From assembly GCA_945833955.1 (NCBI GenBank), contig CAMAGA010000001.1:1-32588 (forward strand): 32,588 nt of DNA. Direction: 5' to 3'. Each line of letters begins with the position of its first letter. Within the stretch, counting starts at the first letter, position 1. The notes under the pieces are model-generated. The model searched no databases, was not told where the DNA came from, and was given only the letters and a program-made list of their open reading frames with translations. The DNA is from an uncultured Clostridia bacterium. GTDB taxonomy: Bacteria > Bacillota > Clostridia > Christensenellales > Borkfalkiaceae. This document shows, in pieces, positions 1 through 6,835 of this stretch. Both the position numbers and the translations under genes were made by a program.

Positions 1-28
1 AAGCGTTTTATAACGCTTGCCTTTTTTT
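1..28 (+). terminator. Intrinsic terminator of a gene left of the window
   Basis: A 7-bp perfect stem (AAGCGTT at 1-7, AACGCTT at 12-18) with a TTAT loop is followed by GCC and seven T residues at 22-28. This is the form of a rho-independent terminator for a plus-strand gene that lies outside the window. Confidence 0.7.
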
Positions 29-62
29 GCACTTTTCGGACGGGGCGAACATATTTTATTAT

Positions 63-335
63 ATGAATGATTTTAAGAATTTTACGGGAAACATACAAAA
101 AGACGCACTTTCCAAAGACGAAACCGAGAGCATCCAAAAGATAGCTTCCTCCTTGGAAGGCAAGAGCGAGAAAGATATATGGACCCGCATCATGAAGGAA
201 GCGGAAGCTCGCAGAAGGGCAGGAACGCTTTCCGATGCGGATATAGATCAGTTTGTGAAAAAGGTTTCGCCCATGCTCAACTCTTCCCAAAAGAAAAAGT
301 TATCGTCCATGGCGGAAAAGCTGAAAAAATCATAA
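63..335 (+). CDS. Small charged helical protein, function unknown
   Basis: A 90-residue soluble, lysine- and glutamate-rich protein with no membrane segment, cysteine motif or recognisable domain. It looks largely alpha-helical, with charged helices around residues 18-48 and 57-90 ending in KKKLSSMAEKLKKS. I chose ATG 63 over the in-frame TTG at 27, because the TTG codon sits inside the T-run of the preceding terminator. No Shine-Dalgarno sequence lies at a normal distance from 63. TTGCAC (27-32) and CATATT (50-55) are 17 bp apart and would start a transcript almost at the ATG, so leaderless expression is possible. Its last codon and stop overlap the convergent aminotransferase by 6 bp. No function can be assigned. 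Confidence 0.6.
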   Translation: MNDFKNFTGNIQKDALSKDETESIQKIASSLEGKSEKDIWTRIMKEAEARRRAGTLSDADIDQFVKKVSPMLNSSQKKKLSSMAEKLKKS

Positions 336-1418
336 CTTCTTCAGAACGGAGATCAGTTTGCGTACGTCGCAGGCAGTATTATCGGCGGCAAAGCTCGCAC
401 GGACGAGTCCGCCGTCCGCAGAAGAGAGGTAGCGGTGCATGAGCGGAGCGCAGTGCAGTCCTGCCCGAACGGCAATGCCGGCGTCGTTTAACTTTTCCGC
501 AACCGTTTCCGATTGGAAGCGTTTGTGGCGGAAGGCAACGATGCCGCAGGGGGTGGGCTCGGAAAACACTTCGTATTCTTCCAGCATTTTCAAGGCGGCA
601 ATCGTCTCTTCCGTCCGTCGGAAGATGATGCGGCTGTCGCGCGCAAAGTGCTTTTGCAGATAGAGTATTCCCGCTTTTAAGGAAGCGATCGCCGGGTAGG
701 AAATCGTCCCTGCTTCCAATCGGTCGGGGTAAAATGCAGGCATCTCCAATCGGAAGCTTTCGCTGCCCGTGCCGCCGTACATCACGGGGGAAATCTCCGT
801 TCGGTCGGAAAAGAGCAACGCACCGGAGCCCTGTATCGCGTGCAGTCCCTTATGCCCGGCAAGCGCCAGAGCGTCTATCCCGCTCCGCTTCATAGAGATG
901 GGGATATGTCCGCCGGCTTGCGCGCCGTCGCAGATGAGCAAAACGTGCGGCGGTATCGCACGGCGTATGGGGGCGACGTCTATGCACTCGCCCGTTACGT
1001 TGGAAGCGAGCGTTACGATTACGGCTTTCGTGTTGCCCTGTATTTTTTGCGGAATTTCTTCGGGCGTCGTTACGGAATATTCGATGATTCCCTTTTCCCG
1101 CAATGATTCCAGGGGGCGCAATACGGAATTGTGTTCATAGTGCGTGGTTACCACGTGGTCACCTTTTTGCAGAACGCCCAAAATGGCGAGATTCAATGCC
1201 TCCGTGCAGTTCTTGGTAAAAACGACCCGATCTTCCCCGTAACCGCCGAAAAAATCGGAAAGTAACGTTCGGCAGCAAAATACGGTTTGTGCGCATCGTA
1301 AGGAACGGGAATGTCCGCTTCTGCCCGGATTGGCGCAGGCGGAAACGGATCGAAGAACGGCATATCGGACGGATACGGGTTTTTTGCCGCCCGTTGCGGC
1401 GTTATCCAGATATCTCAT
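330..1418 (-). CDS. Class V aminotransferase, cysteine desulfurase-like
   Basis: A 362-residue PLP enzyme of the class V aminotransferase/cysteine desulfurase superfamily, expected to remove sulfur or selenium from (seleno)cysteine. It opens with the family signature MRYLDNAAT. ANPGRSGH lies at about 29-36, H96 would stack on PLP, D164 lies in ICDGAQ, and K190 (AGHKG) is the Schiff-base lysine. C323 in RAGLHCAP is the expected catalytic cysteine. The length is normal. The start at 1418 is set by homology at MRYLDN; 23 more codons are open upstream but look unrelated. The ribosome site is weak. The DUF3343 gene starts 30 bp away in the opposite direction, a partner often seen with this subfamily and linked to selenium/sulfur trafficking. 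The substrate is not shown by the sequence. Confidence 0.88.
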   Translation of the reverse strand: MRYLDNAATGGKKPVSVRYAVLRSVSACANPGRSGHSRSLRCAQTVFCCRTLLSDFFGGYGEDRVVFTKNCTEALNLAILGVLQKGDHVVTTHYEHNSVLRPLESLREKGIIEYSVTTPEEIPQKIQGNTKAVIVTLASNVTGECIDVAPIRRAIPPHVLLICDGAQAGGHIPISMKRSGIDALALAGHKGLHAIQGSGALLFSDRTEISPVMYGGTGSESFRLEMPAFYPDRLEAGTISYPAIASLKAGILYLQKHFARDSRIIFRRTEETIAALKMLEEYEVFSEPTPCGIVAFRHKRFQSETVAEKLNDAGIAVRAGLHCAPLMHRYLSSADGGLVRASFAADNTACDVRKLISVLKKL

Positions 1419-1448
1419 ACTATTCCATATTCGCAAAGGAGAAAAAAT

Positions 1449-1706
1449 ATGATTGTAATTTTGGCGGTATTCCGCACGCGTACTCAAACCATGGGGTATG
1501 CGTCTCGTTTACAAAGCGCGGGCGTACCGTGCGCACTCGTCAATACGCCCAAGGAAGCGAACGTCGGTTGCGGACTTTCCGTGCAGTTCCCCTGTAGCTA
1601 TATGCAAACGGCGCGGTCGGTGCTGGGCAAGGGCGGATATTCCGCTTTTGGCGGTTTTTACCGAAAAGTGGAGTCGCATGGCAGAATTTCGGTTGCGCGC
1701 ATTTAA
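1449..1706 (+). CDS. DUF3343 family protein (putative Se/S carrier-like)
   Basis: An 85-residue protein starting MIVILAVFRTRTQTMGY. It has the usual DUF3343 (PF11823) layout: a beta strand, a helix that includes an ALVNTPKE segment, then a conserved cysteine in GCGLSVQF. ATG 1449 is chosen because AAAGGAG lies 8-14 nt upstream, whereas the longer open frame reads into the divergent aminotransferase. Family members occur next to YedF-like proteins and cysteine desulfurase-like enzymes and are proposed sulfur/selenium carriers, but a biochemical role is not established. A possible promoter (TTGCGG 1394-1399, TACTAT 1418-1423) lies inside the divergent gene. It ends 21 nt before nth. Confidence 0.75.
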   Translation: MIVILAVFRTRTQTMGYASRLQSAGVPCALVNTPKEANVGCGLSVQFPCSYMQTARSVLGKGGYSAFGGFYRKVESHGRISVARI

Positions 1707-1721
1707 AAAAAGTGCTATACT
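1693..1721 (+). promoter_or_regulatory. Sigma-A-type promoter of nth, predicted leaderless
   Basis: TTGCGC at 1693-1698 and TATACT at 1716-1721 are separated by 17 bp, with an extended -10 TG at 1713-1714. The expected start, seven bases after the -10 box, is 1728, which is the A of the nth ATG. No Shine-Dalgarno sequence precedes that ATG. Confidence 0.6.
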
Positions 1722-1727
1722 GTTCCT

Positions 1728-2360
1728 ATGGATACGCAAAAGAAAGCTAAAATTTTAACTACTTTGGAAGGTTTATACCCGGACGCTAAGCCCGCCTTGG
1801 AATACGGCAGCGTGTACGAACTGCTGGTTGCCGTCATTTTATCGGCGCAATGTACGGACGAACGGGTGAATAAGGTCACTCGGGTATTGTTTGAAAAATA
1901 CAATACGCCGCAAGCCATGCTGGAATTAACGGCGGAGGCGCTGGAAAAGTACATCTACTCCTGCGGTTTTTACCGCATGAAGGCGGCGCATATCCTTTCC
2001 GCCAGCCGCGATATCTGCGAACGCTTCGGCGGCGAAGTGCCGGGCACGATTGCAGAATTAAAGACGCTTGCAGGGGTCGGGCAAAAGACGGCGAACGTAG
2101 TCTATTCCGTCGGCTTCGGCGGAGATGCCATTGCGGTGGATACGCACGTATTCCGCGTGAGTAACCGTCTGGGGCTGGCACACGGCGATACGCCCATGAA
2201 GGTCGAGCTCGATCTAAGGGAGGCTATCCCCCAAAAAGATTGGTCCAAGGCGCATCACTGGCTCATCTGGCACGGCAGAAAGGTCTGCCATTCGCAACGA
2301 CCCGATTGCGCAGGCTGCGCTCTGATCAATGAGTGCGAATATGCGCATAAAACCAAATAA
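1728..2360 (+). CDS. nth: Endonuclease III, DNA glycosylase/AP lyase
   Basis: A 210-residue bifunctional base-excision-repair enzyme that removes oxidised pyrimidines and cleaves the abasic site. The helix-hairpin-helix motif is LAGVGQKTANVV (about 114-125) with catalytic K120. The catalytic aspartate is D138 in VDTHVFRVSNR. A [4Fe-4S] loop is formed by C187, C194, C197 and C203 with the canonical C-x6-C-x2-C-x5-C spacing. Length and all key residues are normal. The start is ATG 1728; there is no ribosome-binding site and the promoter places the transcript start at the ATG. It converges on the EamA gene and shares a bidirectional terminator with it. Confidence 0.97.
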   Translation: MDTQKKAKILTTLEGLYPDAKPALEYGSVYELLVAVILSAQCTDERVNKVTRVLFEKYNTPQAMLELTAEALEKYIYSCGFYRMKAAHILSASRDICERFGGEVPGTIAELKTLAGVGQKTANVVYSVGFGGDAIAVDTHVFRVSNRLGLAHGDTPMKVELDLREAIPQKDWSKAHHWLIWHGRKVCHSQRPDCAGCALINECEYAHKTK

Positions 2361-2379
2361 GCATACGGTTGCAAAAAAG

Positions 2380-2412
2380 AAATCCTGCCCGAAAATCGGA
2401 CAGGATTTTTTA
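2380..2412. terminator. Bidirectional terminator between nth and the EamA gene
   Basis: A stem of about 12 bp with one mismatch (AAATCCTG-C-CCGA, AAA loop, TCGG-A-CAGGATTT) is followed by T residues on the plus strand and preceded by AAAAAAG, which gives a T-run on the minus strand. It can end both convergent genes. Confidence 0.85.
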
Positions 2413-2421
2413 TGCGTAAGA

Positions 2422-3375
2422 TTAACTTTCGGGGGGCGTTTTCTTTTTGCGCTTTCGTGTGTTGATGATATAGATACCTACCAGCACGAGCAACAGAGCG
2501 ATGCAGGTAAAATAGGTGATGGAGCCCCGCTCCTCGGGCAAAAAGGCGGCGGAGAGCAGAACGCCGAATACGGGGTTCATGGTTTTGAAGGCGGAAACGG
2601 TGGAAACGTCGTTATATTTGAGCAATATGCCCCAAAGCGAAAAGGCTACCGCCGAAATAAAGGCAAGGTAAAAGAGCATGGGCACGGCGAAGACGCTCGT
2701 CACCGTCAGTTTTCCGCCGAAGAGCAGTCCGCCGAGCACGAGTATCGCTCCGCCGATGAAGAACTGCCAGCCGCTTAAAACCACGGGGCTTTCTTCTTTG
2801 GAGTACTCCTTGATGAAGCCGGAAGCAAATGCGCTTGCCAAGGCGGAGATCATTAAGAATCCTTCCCCGATGATACTGAAATGCACTGCGGAAGCGGTAA
2901 AGTTATTTGCCTGTAAAACGAGTATACCGCCAAAGCCGAGAACGCACCCGACGAGGAGCTTTAAGGTAAACTTTTCCTGTCGGAAAATAAAGCAGGAGAC
3001 GAGAATGGTCAAAAATACGTTGAGTCCGTTGATGATGGCGGCGGTTACGCCCGGGGTATTGGCAAGCCCGATATAGTAAAATATATATTGCAGCCACGTC
3101 TGAAAGATTGCAAGCACGAATACGTCTTTCCAGTTGCGTTTTTGCGGTAGGAGAATCTTCTTTTCCCCGATGGAGCCGATCATTAAAATCAGCAGCCCTG
3201 CTAAAGTAAATCTGGCACCGGCAAATAAAATAATGGAAGGTACGTCCGACGAGTCCACGCCGAACAGGTTCTTGCCGATTTTCACGCAGGGGAAGGCGCT
3301 GCCCCATAAAAGACAACAGACGAGCGCACCGACGACGACTACGATTTTGTTTTTCCAAAAAGCTTCTTTATTCAT
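2422..3375 (-). CDS. EamA/DMT superfamily membrane transporter
   Basis: A 317-residue integral membrane protein of the drug/metabolite transporter superfamily with two EamA halves and about ten hydrophobic segments. The first half starts with ALVCCLLWGSAFPCVKIG (about 17-34), typical of the family. The second half begins near residue 165 and contains WQFFIGGAILVLGG. The tail is basic (RKRKKK). The substrate cannot be told from sequence; relatives export amino acids, metabolites or drugs. The start at 3375 is supported by TAGGAGA a few bases upstream. It is monocistronic, with its own promoter and a leader of about 80-90 nt. Confidence 0.9.
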   Translation of the reverse strand: MNKEAFWKNKIVVVVGALVCCLLWGSAFPCVKIGKNLFGVDSSDVPSIILFAGARFTLAGLLILMIGSIGEKKILLPQKRNWKDVFVLAIFQTWLQYIFYYIGLANTPGVTAAIINGLNVFLTILVSCFIFRQEKFTLKLLVGCVLGFGGILVLQANNFTASAVHFSIIGEGFLMISALASAFASGFIKEYSKEESPVVLSGWQFFIGGAILVLGGLLFGGKLTVTSVFAVPMLFYLAFISAVAFSLWGILLKYNDVSTVSAFKTMNPVFGVLLSAAFLPEERGSITYFTCIALLLVLVGIYIINTRKRKKKTPPES

Positions 3376-3463
3376 ATAATTCTCCTAACGGAAGATGCGA
3401 ATTTGCGGGAATGGCTGTAAAGCCTGTGCTATTTTGCGGTTTTCGGGAATTTTAACCTTGCAT

Positions 3464-3492
3464 ACTATAGCATATTTTTCGGGCAAAGACAA
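3464..3492 (-). promoter_or_regulatory. Promoter of the EamA transporter gene
   Basis: Read on the minus strand, TTGTCT (3492-3487) and TATAGT (3469-3464) are 17 bp apart, with an extended -10 TG. The transcript would have a leader of roughly 80 nt holding a small hairpin (GGCT-TTAC-AGCC) but no recognised riboswitch. Confidence 0.6.
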
Positions 3493-3549
3493 GTAAATTT
3501 GCTTTTTTTATCAAAAAAATGGAAAATAAGGAAAACATGGAAAATATGG

Positions 3550-3578
3550 TAGACATTTGCCGGGGAATATGTTATAAT
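3550..3578 (+). promoter_or_regulatory. Promoter of the 34-residue-repeat protein gene
   Basis: TAGACA (3550-3555) and a consensus TATAAT (3573-3578) are separated by 17 bp. The transcript would start near 3585, just ahead of the AGGAGG at 3597-3602. Confidence 0.75.
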
Positions 3579-3609
3579 AAAATCAACAGATAATCAGGAG
3601 GGCATGAAA

Positions 3610-5433
3610 ATGAGTACCAAAAGACATCCCGTTTTGCGGGTATTTTCCTACATACTGGTATTTTTGATCGGTATGATCGGAATGCTTGCAGTGGAAGTGG
3701 GCGTTGTATGGTTCGGATACGATTCGATCAACGTGAAAAAAGTTTTAGATAAGGTTTATCCGGCGTATACGGAGTATATATCGGAAGATTTTGCAGACAA
3801 TACGGTTGCAGGAATCGTAAAAGAGCTGCAAAACAGCCGATTTGAAAATTTAGACGACGTAAGGAAAGTCTCCCCTTACGTGGATACGCTCCTTGCGCAG
3901 GCATCGGGCGCATTGGCAGAATACGGTTTACATATCGACACGCAAAAGCTTGCGAATACGAATTGGAACGCAATCGGCAATTACATACTGGAAGACGTGT
4001 TGTATGCGGTGGAAATCGGGCCTTTCCTCGGGATAGACGGCAACGCCGATTCCTTATTGCGTTACCTTGCATACGGTTCGGAAAACGAAGACTATACGGT
4101 TTCCGGTTCGGAAATCATCATGGCGGCAGGCAAATCTCCGAGAACGCTCGGCGCGTTGATGGATGCGGAAGAAAGAACGCAGCTCTTCAATAAGCTCAAG
4201 CTCAGCGACGTTATGCTCATCGACGAAAGCAGCCCCGTGATTTTGCAGAAGTTTGCGGAAAAGACTTTGCAGGATCTGGATACTTTCGGGCAGGAGATTG
4301 CCGTAGGCGATATCATTCAGATAGACGAAAACAGCCCCGTGATTTTGCATACCCTGAAGGACGTGGTCATCGACGACCTCGGCAATAAGCTGAACACGAT
4401 TACGTTAAAGGAAATTATCGAGATCGACGAAAACAGCTCCCCTATTCTGCAATCCTTGCAGGATAAGACGCTCTCCGAACTGGAAAACGCAACGGAAGAC
4501 ATCAAAATTTCCGATCTCTTTGAAATCGACGAAAACAGCCCCGCAATCTTGCAGAAACTCAAGGACTCCTCTTTGAAGACGCTGGAAGACGATTTGAACA
4601 ACTTGGTTCTGGGCGACGTGGTTACGGTGAACGCAAGCAGCCCGATGATTTTACGGACTTTAAAGACGACCAAGATCTCCGATTTGGGAACCAAGGTCAA
4701 CACGCTGACGCTCGGGCAGGTCATTGAAGTCAATTCCTCTTCTCCGCTCATTTTGCAGAATCTGAAGAATAAGAAGATCACGGAACTGAGCGCGGCGTTC
4801 AATGATCTGAAATTGAAGGACGTAATCACCATTCAGACGGATTCCGCGCCGATTTTGCAGAAGCTCATGAATACGAAGATTACGGAACTGGACGGAGCGG
4901 TGGATAGTCTCGTTCTCGGCGATATCATCAAAATCGACGCAACCAGCCCTGCCATTTTGCAGAAGCTTGCTTCCACGAATCTGAATAATATTGCAACCAA
5001 GGTAAACACGCTGCGTATGGAAGATATTCTCGGTGCGGAAGCATTCGGCACCAACGTCGTATTGGATGCGATCCGCAATTCCACGCTGGAAACGGTTGCA
5101 GGCGATATTTCCCGTCTGACGGTAAACGAACTGTTCAAAAACGATATTTATGACGAACACCATAATCTGACGGGCGTATGGAAGTATATGCTGACCGATA
5201 AGGATACGCATCAGGAAGCGACGATTTCCATGAACGATATTGAAAAAATGACGCAGAATGTTTCCGCGAACGTAAACGCCGCAACGCTTTCGCAGTTGGT
5301 TGCGGACGGATTGGTTGTAATGGAAGATCCTTCCGCTTTGGAAAGACAGGTTACCTTCCGGGGCCATACCCGCAAGATCGGGGATATGACCATTGCGGAG
5401 ATGATTGAATTTGTAGTAGCAAGCGGCGTATAA
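3610..5433 (+). CDS. Membrane-anchored protein with eight 34-residue repeats
   Basis: A 607-residue protein that I cannot place in a named family. A short basic N-terminus (MSTKRHPVLR) precedes one long hydrophobic segment (about 10-37), so it is probably an N-in anchor with the rest outside the cell. Residues 38-197 are mostly helical and acidic. From about 198 to 469 there are eight exact-length 34-residue repeats, consensus LGDVIxIDxxSPxILQxL followed by xxxxIxxLxxxVNxLx, then a degenerate ninth unit and a tail of about 100 residues. No catalytic motif is seen. ATG 3610 is preferred over ATG 3604, because AGGAGG at 3597-3602 leaves 7 nt to 3610 but only 1 nt to 3604. It is monocistronic, with its own promoter and terminator. 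A structural or adhesive envelope role is only a guess. Confidence 0.85.
   Translation: MSTKRHPVLRVFSYILVFLIGMIGMLAVEVGVVWFGYDSINVKKVLDKVYPAYTEYISEDFADNTVAGIVKELQNSRFENLDDVRKVSPYVDTLLAQASGALAEYGLHIDTQKLANTNWNAIGNYILEDVLYAVEIGPFLGIDGNADSLLRYLAYGSENEDYTVSGSEIIMAAGKSPRTLGALMDAEERTQLFNKLKLSDVMLIDESSPVILQKFAEKTLQDLDTFGQEIAVGDIIQIDENSPVILHTLKDVVIDDLGNKLNTITLKEIIEIDENSSPILQSLQDKTLSELENATEDIKISDLFEIDENSPAILQKLKDSSLKTLEDDLNNLVLGDVVTVNASSPMILRTLKTTKISDLGTKVNTLTLGQVIEVNSSSPLILQNLKNKKITELSAAFNDLKLKDVITIQTDSAPILQKLMNTKITELDGAVDSLVLGDIIKIDATSPAILQKLASTNLNNIATKVNTLRMEDILGAEAFGTNVVLDAIRNSTLETVAGDISRLTVNELFKNDIYDEHHNLTGVWKYMLTDKDTHQEATISMNDIEKMTQNVSANVNAATLSQLVADGLVVMEDPSALERQVTFRGHTRKIGDMTIAEMIEFVVASGV
4201..5016 (+). 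repeat. Eight tandem 102-bp (34-codon) coding repeats
   Basis: Units start at 4201, 4303, 4405, 4507, 4609, 4711, 4813 and 4915, with no length variation. Protein conservation is highest at D-[VI]-[VI]-x-[IV] and at S-[SAP]-x-[IV]-L-x-x-[LF]. DNA copies have diverged widely, apart from short blocks such as AGCCCCGTGATTTTGCA shared by units 1 and 2, so the array is old rather than freshly amplified. A weaker ninth copy starts at 5017. Confidence 0.9.
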
Positions 5434-5456
5434 TCCGCCCAAAATGAAAAAAACAG

Positions 5457-5529
5457 AACACGCCCGTCCGTTTTGCAAAAATTTTCCTGCAAAATGCCGT
5501 CAAAACGTTTGACGAACGGGCGTGTTTTC
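5457..5529 (+). terminator. Terminator of the repeat-protein gene
   Basis: An 11-bp outer stem (AACACGCCCGT 5457-5467 with ACGGGCGTGTT 5516-5526) runs into T residues. A 7-bp inner stem (CGTTTTG 5469-5475 with CAAAACG 5501-5507) extends it. The right arm overlaps the promoter of the next operon. Confidence 0.8.
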
Positions 5530-5538
5530 GTTTATAAT
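5509..5538 (+). promoter_or_regulatory. Promoter of the rpsF-ssb-rpsR operon
   Basis: TTGACG (5509-5514) and TATAAT (5533-5538) are separated by 18 bp. The -35 box and spacer lie in the descending arm of the upstream terminator, so the two signals share DNA. Confidence 0.8.
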
Positions 5539-5546
5539 AAATAATG

Positions 5547-5606
5547 ACGGCGTATGCCGTTGCCTTGCATATCCCTTTGCGGATATGCCGAATCAGTCCA
5601 GGAGGT
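5547..5606 (+). promoter_or_regulatory. Structured rpsF leader, candidate S6:S18 autoregulatory site
   Basis: The 5' leader can form ACGGC-GTAT-GCCGT (5547-5560) and an 8-bp hairpin GCATATCC/GGATATGC (5567-5574, 5581-5588), directly followed by CGA, so a CCG triplet lies at the stem base. It runs into AGGAGG at 5600. Many bacteria control rpsF through an S6:S18-binding leader with a conserved CCG. The match here is by position and general form only. Confidence 0.4.
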
Positions 5607-5613
5607 GAAATTT

Positions 5614-5898
5614 ATGAATCAGTACGAAATGCTTTATCTTATCGACAGCTCTTTGAATGAAGAAGCCAAGAATGCAGTCGTTGCAAAGATGGAAGGTGTC
5701 GTTACGTCCATGAACGGCGTGGTTGATTCTACGGAACAGTGGGGTTTGAAAAAGCTCGCTTATCCTATCAACTACAAGAACGACGCTTACTACGTTCTTA
5801 TGAACTTCAGAGCAGAAGCACCCGTAGTTGCAGAACTCGTTCGCGTAACCGGTATCAGCGCTGAAGTCGTAAGACAGCTCATTACGAAGAAGAACTAA
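5614..5898 (+). CDS. rpsF: Small ribosomal subunit protein bS6
   Basis: A 94-residue S6 protein, which binds S18 on the platform of the 30S subunit. The sequence begins MNQYEMLYLIDSSL and has the family beta-alpha-beta pattern with WGLKKLAYPINYKNDAYYVL near 45-64. ATG 5614 is chosen over an open frame reaching back to 5554, because AGGAGG (5600-5605) lies 8 nt upstream and the S6 alignment starts there. It is first in an operon with ssb, which begins 18 nt after its stop, and rpsR. Confidence 0.97.
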   Translation: MNQYEMLYLIDSSLNEEAKNAVVAKMEGVVTSMNGVVDSTEQWGLKKLAYPINYKNDAYYVLMNFRAEAPVVAELVRVTGISAEVVRQLITKKN

Positions 5899-5916
5899 CA
5901 AGAGGTAAGAATTACT

Positions 5917-6363
5917 ATGAATAAAATATTCTTGATCGGTAATCTTACTCGCGATCCGGAGCGTTCGGAAACCCCTGCCGGTATTCCCGTTTGCCGCTTC
6001 GCTATTGCCGTAAACCGCCCGAGATCTGCAAACGGTACGCAGGAAGTTGACTACTTCAACATTACCGCATGGAGAGATCTTGGCGACAGAGTTGCGCGTT
6101 ACTTAAAAAAGGGCAACAAGGTTGCCGTTGTCGGTAGTATCCAGATGCGGAACTATGAAGACAAGCAGGGTATACAGCGCACTTACGTTGACGTTATTGC
6201 TCAGGACGTTGAATTTTTAACCCCCAAATCCCAGAACGAAGGCGATTCTTCTTCTGCATATGGCGGTGGTTCCTCTGCAGGTTATTCCGCACCCAAAAAG
6301 AAGGGCGGAGCCGTGGAGGCCTTGGAAGCTTTTGACGATGACGGCGACGACATACCATTCTAA
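5917..6363 (+). CDS. ssb: Single-stranded DNA-binding protein
   Basis: A 148-residue SSB that coats single-stranded DNA in replication, repair and recombination. The OB fold spans about 1-107, starting MNKIFLIGNLTRDPE and including DYFNITAWRDLGDRVARYL. A glycine/serine-rich linker follows, and the acidic C-terminal tip DDDGDDIPF is the docking site for partner proteins. It sits between rpsF and rpsR as in most Bacillota. The ribosome site is AAGAGGT upstream of ATG 5917. Confidence 0.97.
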   Translation: MNKIFLIGNLTRDPERSETPAGIPVCRFAIAVNRPRSANGTQEVDYFNITAWRDLGDRVARYLKKGNKVAVVGSIQMRNYEDKQGIQRTYVDVIAQDVEFLTPKSQNEGDSSSAYGGGSSAGYSAPKKKGGAVEALEAFDDDGDDIPF

Positions 6364-6386
6364 TTAAAGGATAAGGAGTCTGAATC

Positions 6387-6725
6387 ATGGAAGAAAAGAC
6401 CGTAGCTAAAAAGAACTTCAAGAGAGTTCCCCGTAAAAAGGTTTGCGCATTCTGCGAAGAAATCGCAGCTGCAAAAAAGAGAAGCCGCAAGCCCGTTGAA
6501 GAAGTAGCTGAGGAAGTTGCAGAAGTAGAAAAGAAGCCCACCTATGCAAGAAAGCCCGGCGAAATTGATTACAAGGACGTAAACTGCCTGAAGAAGTACA
6601 TTACCGAAGGCGGTAAAATCGTTCCCCGCAGAATCAGCGGCGTATGCACCAGACATCAGCGTCTGCTTGCAACCGCTATCAAGAGTGCAAGAGTCGTAGC
6701 ACTCCTTCCTTTCAAGGGAGAATAA
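6387..6725 (+). CDS. rpsR: Small ribosomal subunit protein bS18 with inserted linker
   Basis: A 112-residue S18. The C-terminal core (IDYKD at 60-64, [13 protein letters not shown] at about 80-92, ALLPF near the end) is standard. C20, C23, C67 and C87 form the zinc-ribbon pattern of the cysteine-containing S18 type. Between the CAFC motif and IDYKD there are 36 residues instead of about 7. The extra ~29 are alternating acidic and basic ([14 protein letters not shown]-like) and probably disordered or helical. There is no frameshift. It is third in the operon, 23 nt after ssb, with AAGGAG upstream of ATG 6387. Confidence 0.96.
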   Translation: MEEKTVAKKNFKRVPRKKVCAFCEEIAAAKKRSRKPVEEVAEEVAEVEKKPTYARKPGEIDYKDVNCLKKYITEGGKIVPRRISGVCTRHQRLLATAIKSARVVALLPFKGE

Positions 6726-6756
6726 TGCGGAAGCATAAAGCCAGAAATCAAAAATC

Positions 6757-6794
6757 AAACCGTAGTATCCTTTCGGGTACTACGGTTTTTAATT
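6757..6794. terminator. Terminator of the rpsF operon, probably bidirectional
   Basis: An 11-bp perfect stem (AAACCGTAGTA 6757-6767 with TACTACGGTTT 6778-6788) runs into TTTTTAATTT. The minus strand also reads into a T-rich stretch (TTTGATTTTTGATTT), so it could also end the convergent GH42 gene. Confidence 0.85.
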
Positions 6795-6835
6795 TGTAAA
6801 CGATGCCGTTGGATTGGCGGCGTTACAGCGTTGCC

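Noticed and set aside
1160-1418. Possible frameshift in the N-terminal part of the class V aminotransferase
   Set aside because: The region is cysteine-rich and one residue short before ANPGRSGH, but the frame stays open and motifs on both sides align, so it is read as normal divergence.
4201-5016. Regular 102-bp units as a possible CRISPR or satellite array
   Set aside because: The units are in-frame codons with protein-level conservation and diverged DNA. There are no spacers.
4660-5478. Minus-strand frames across the 34-residue repeats
   Set aside because: They mirror the repeats and end inside the terminator. The sense protein has a clear anchor, ribosome site and promoter.
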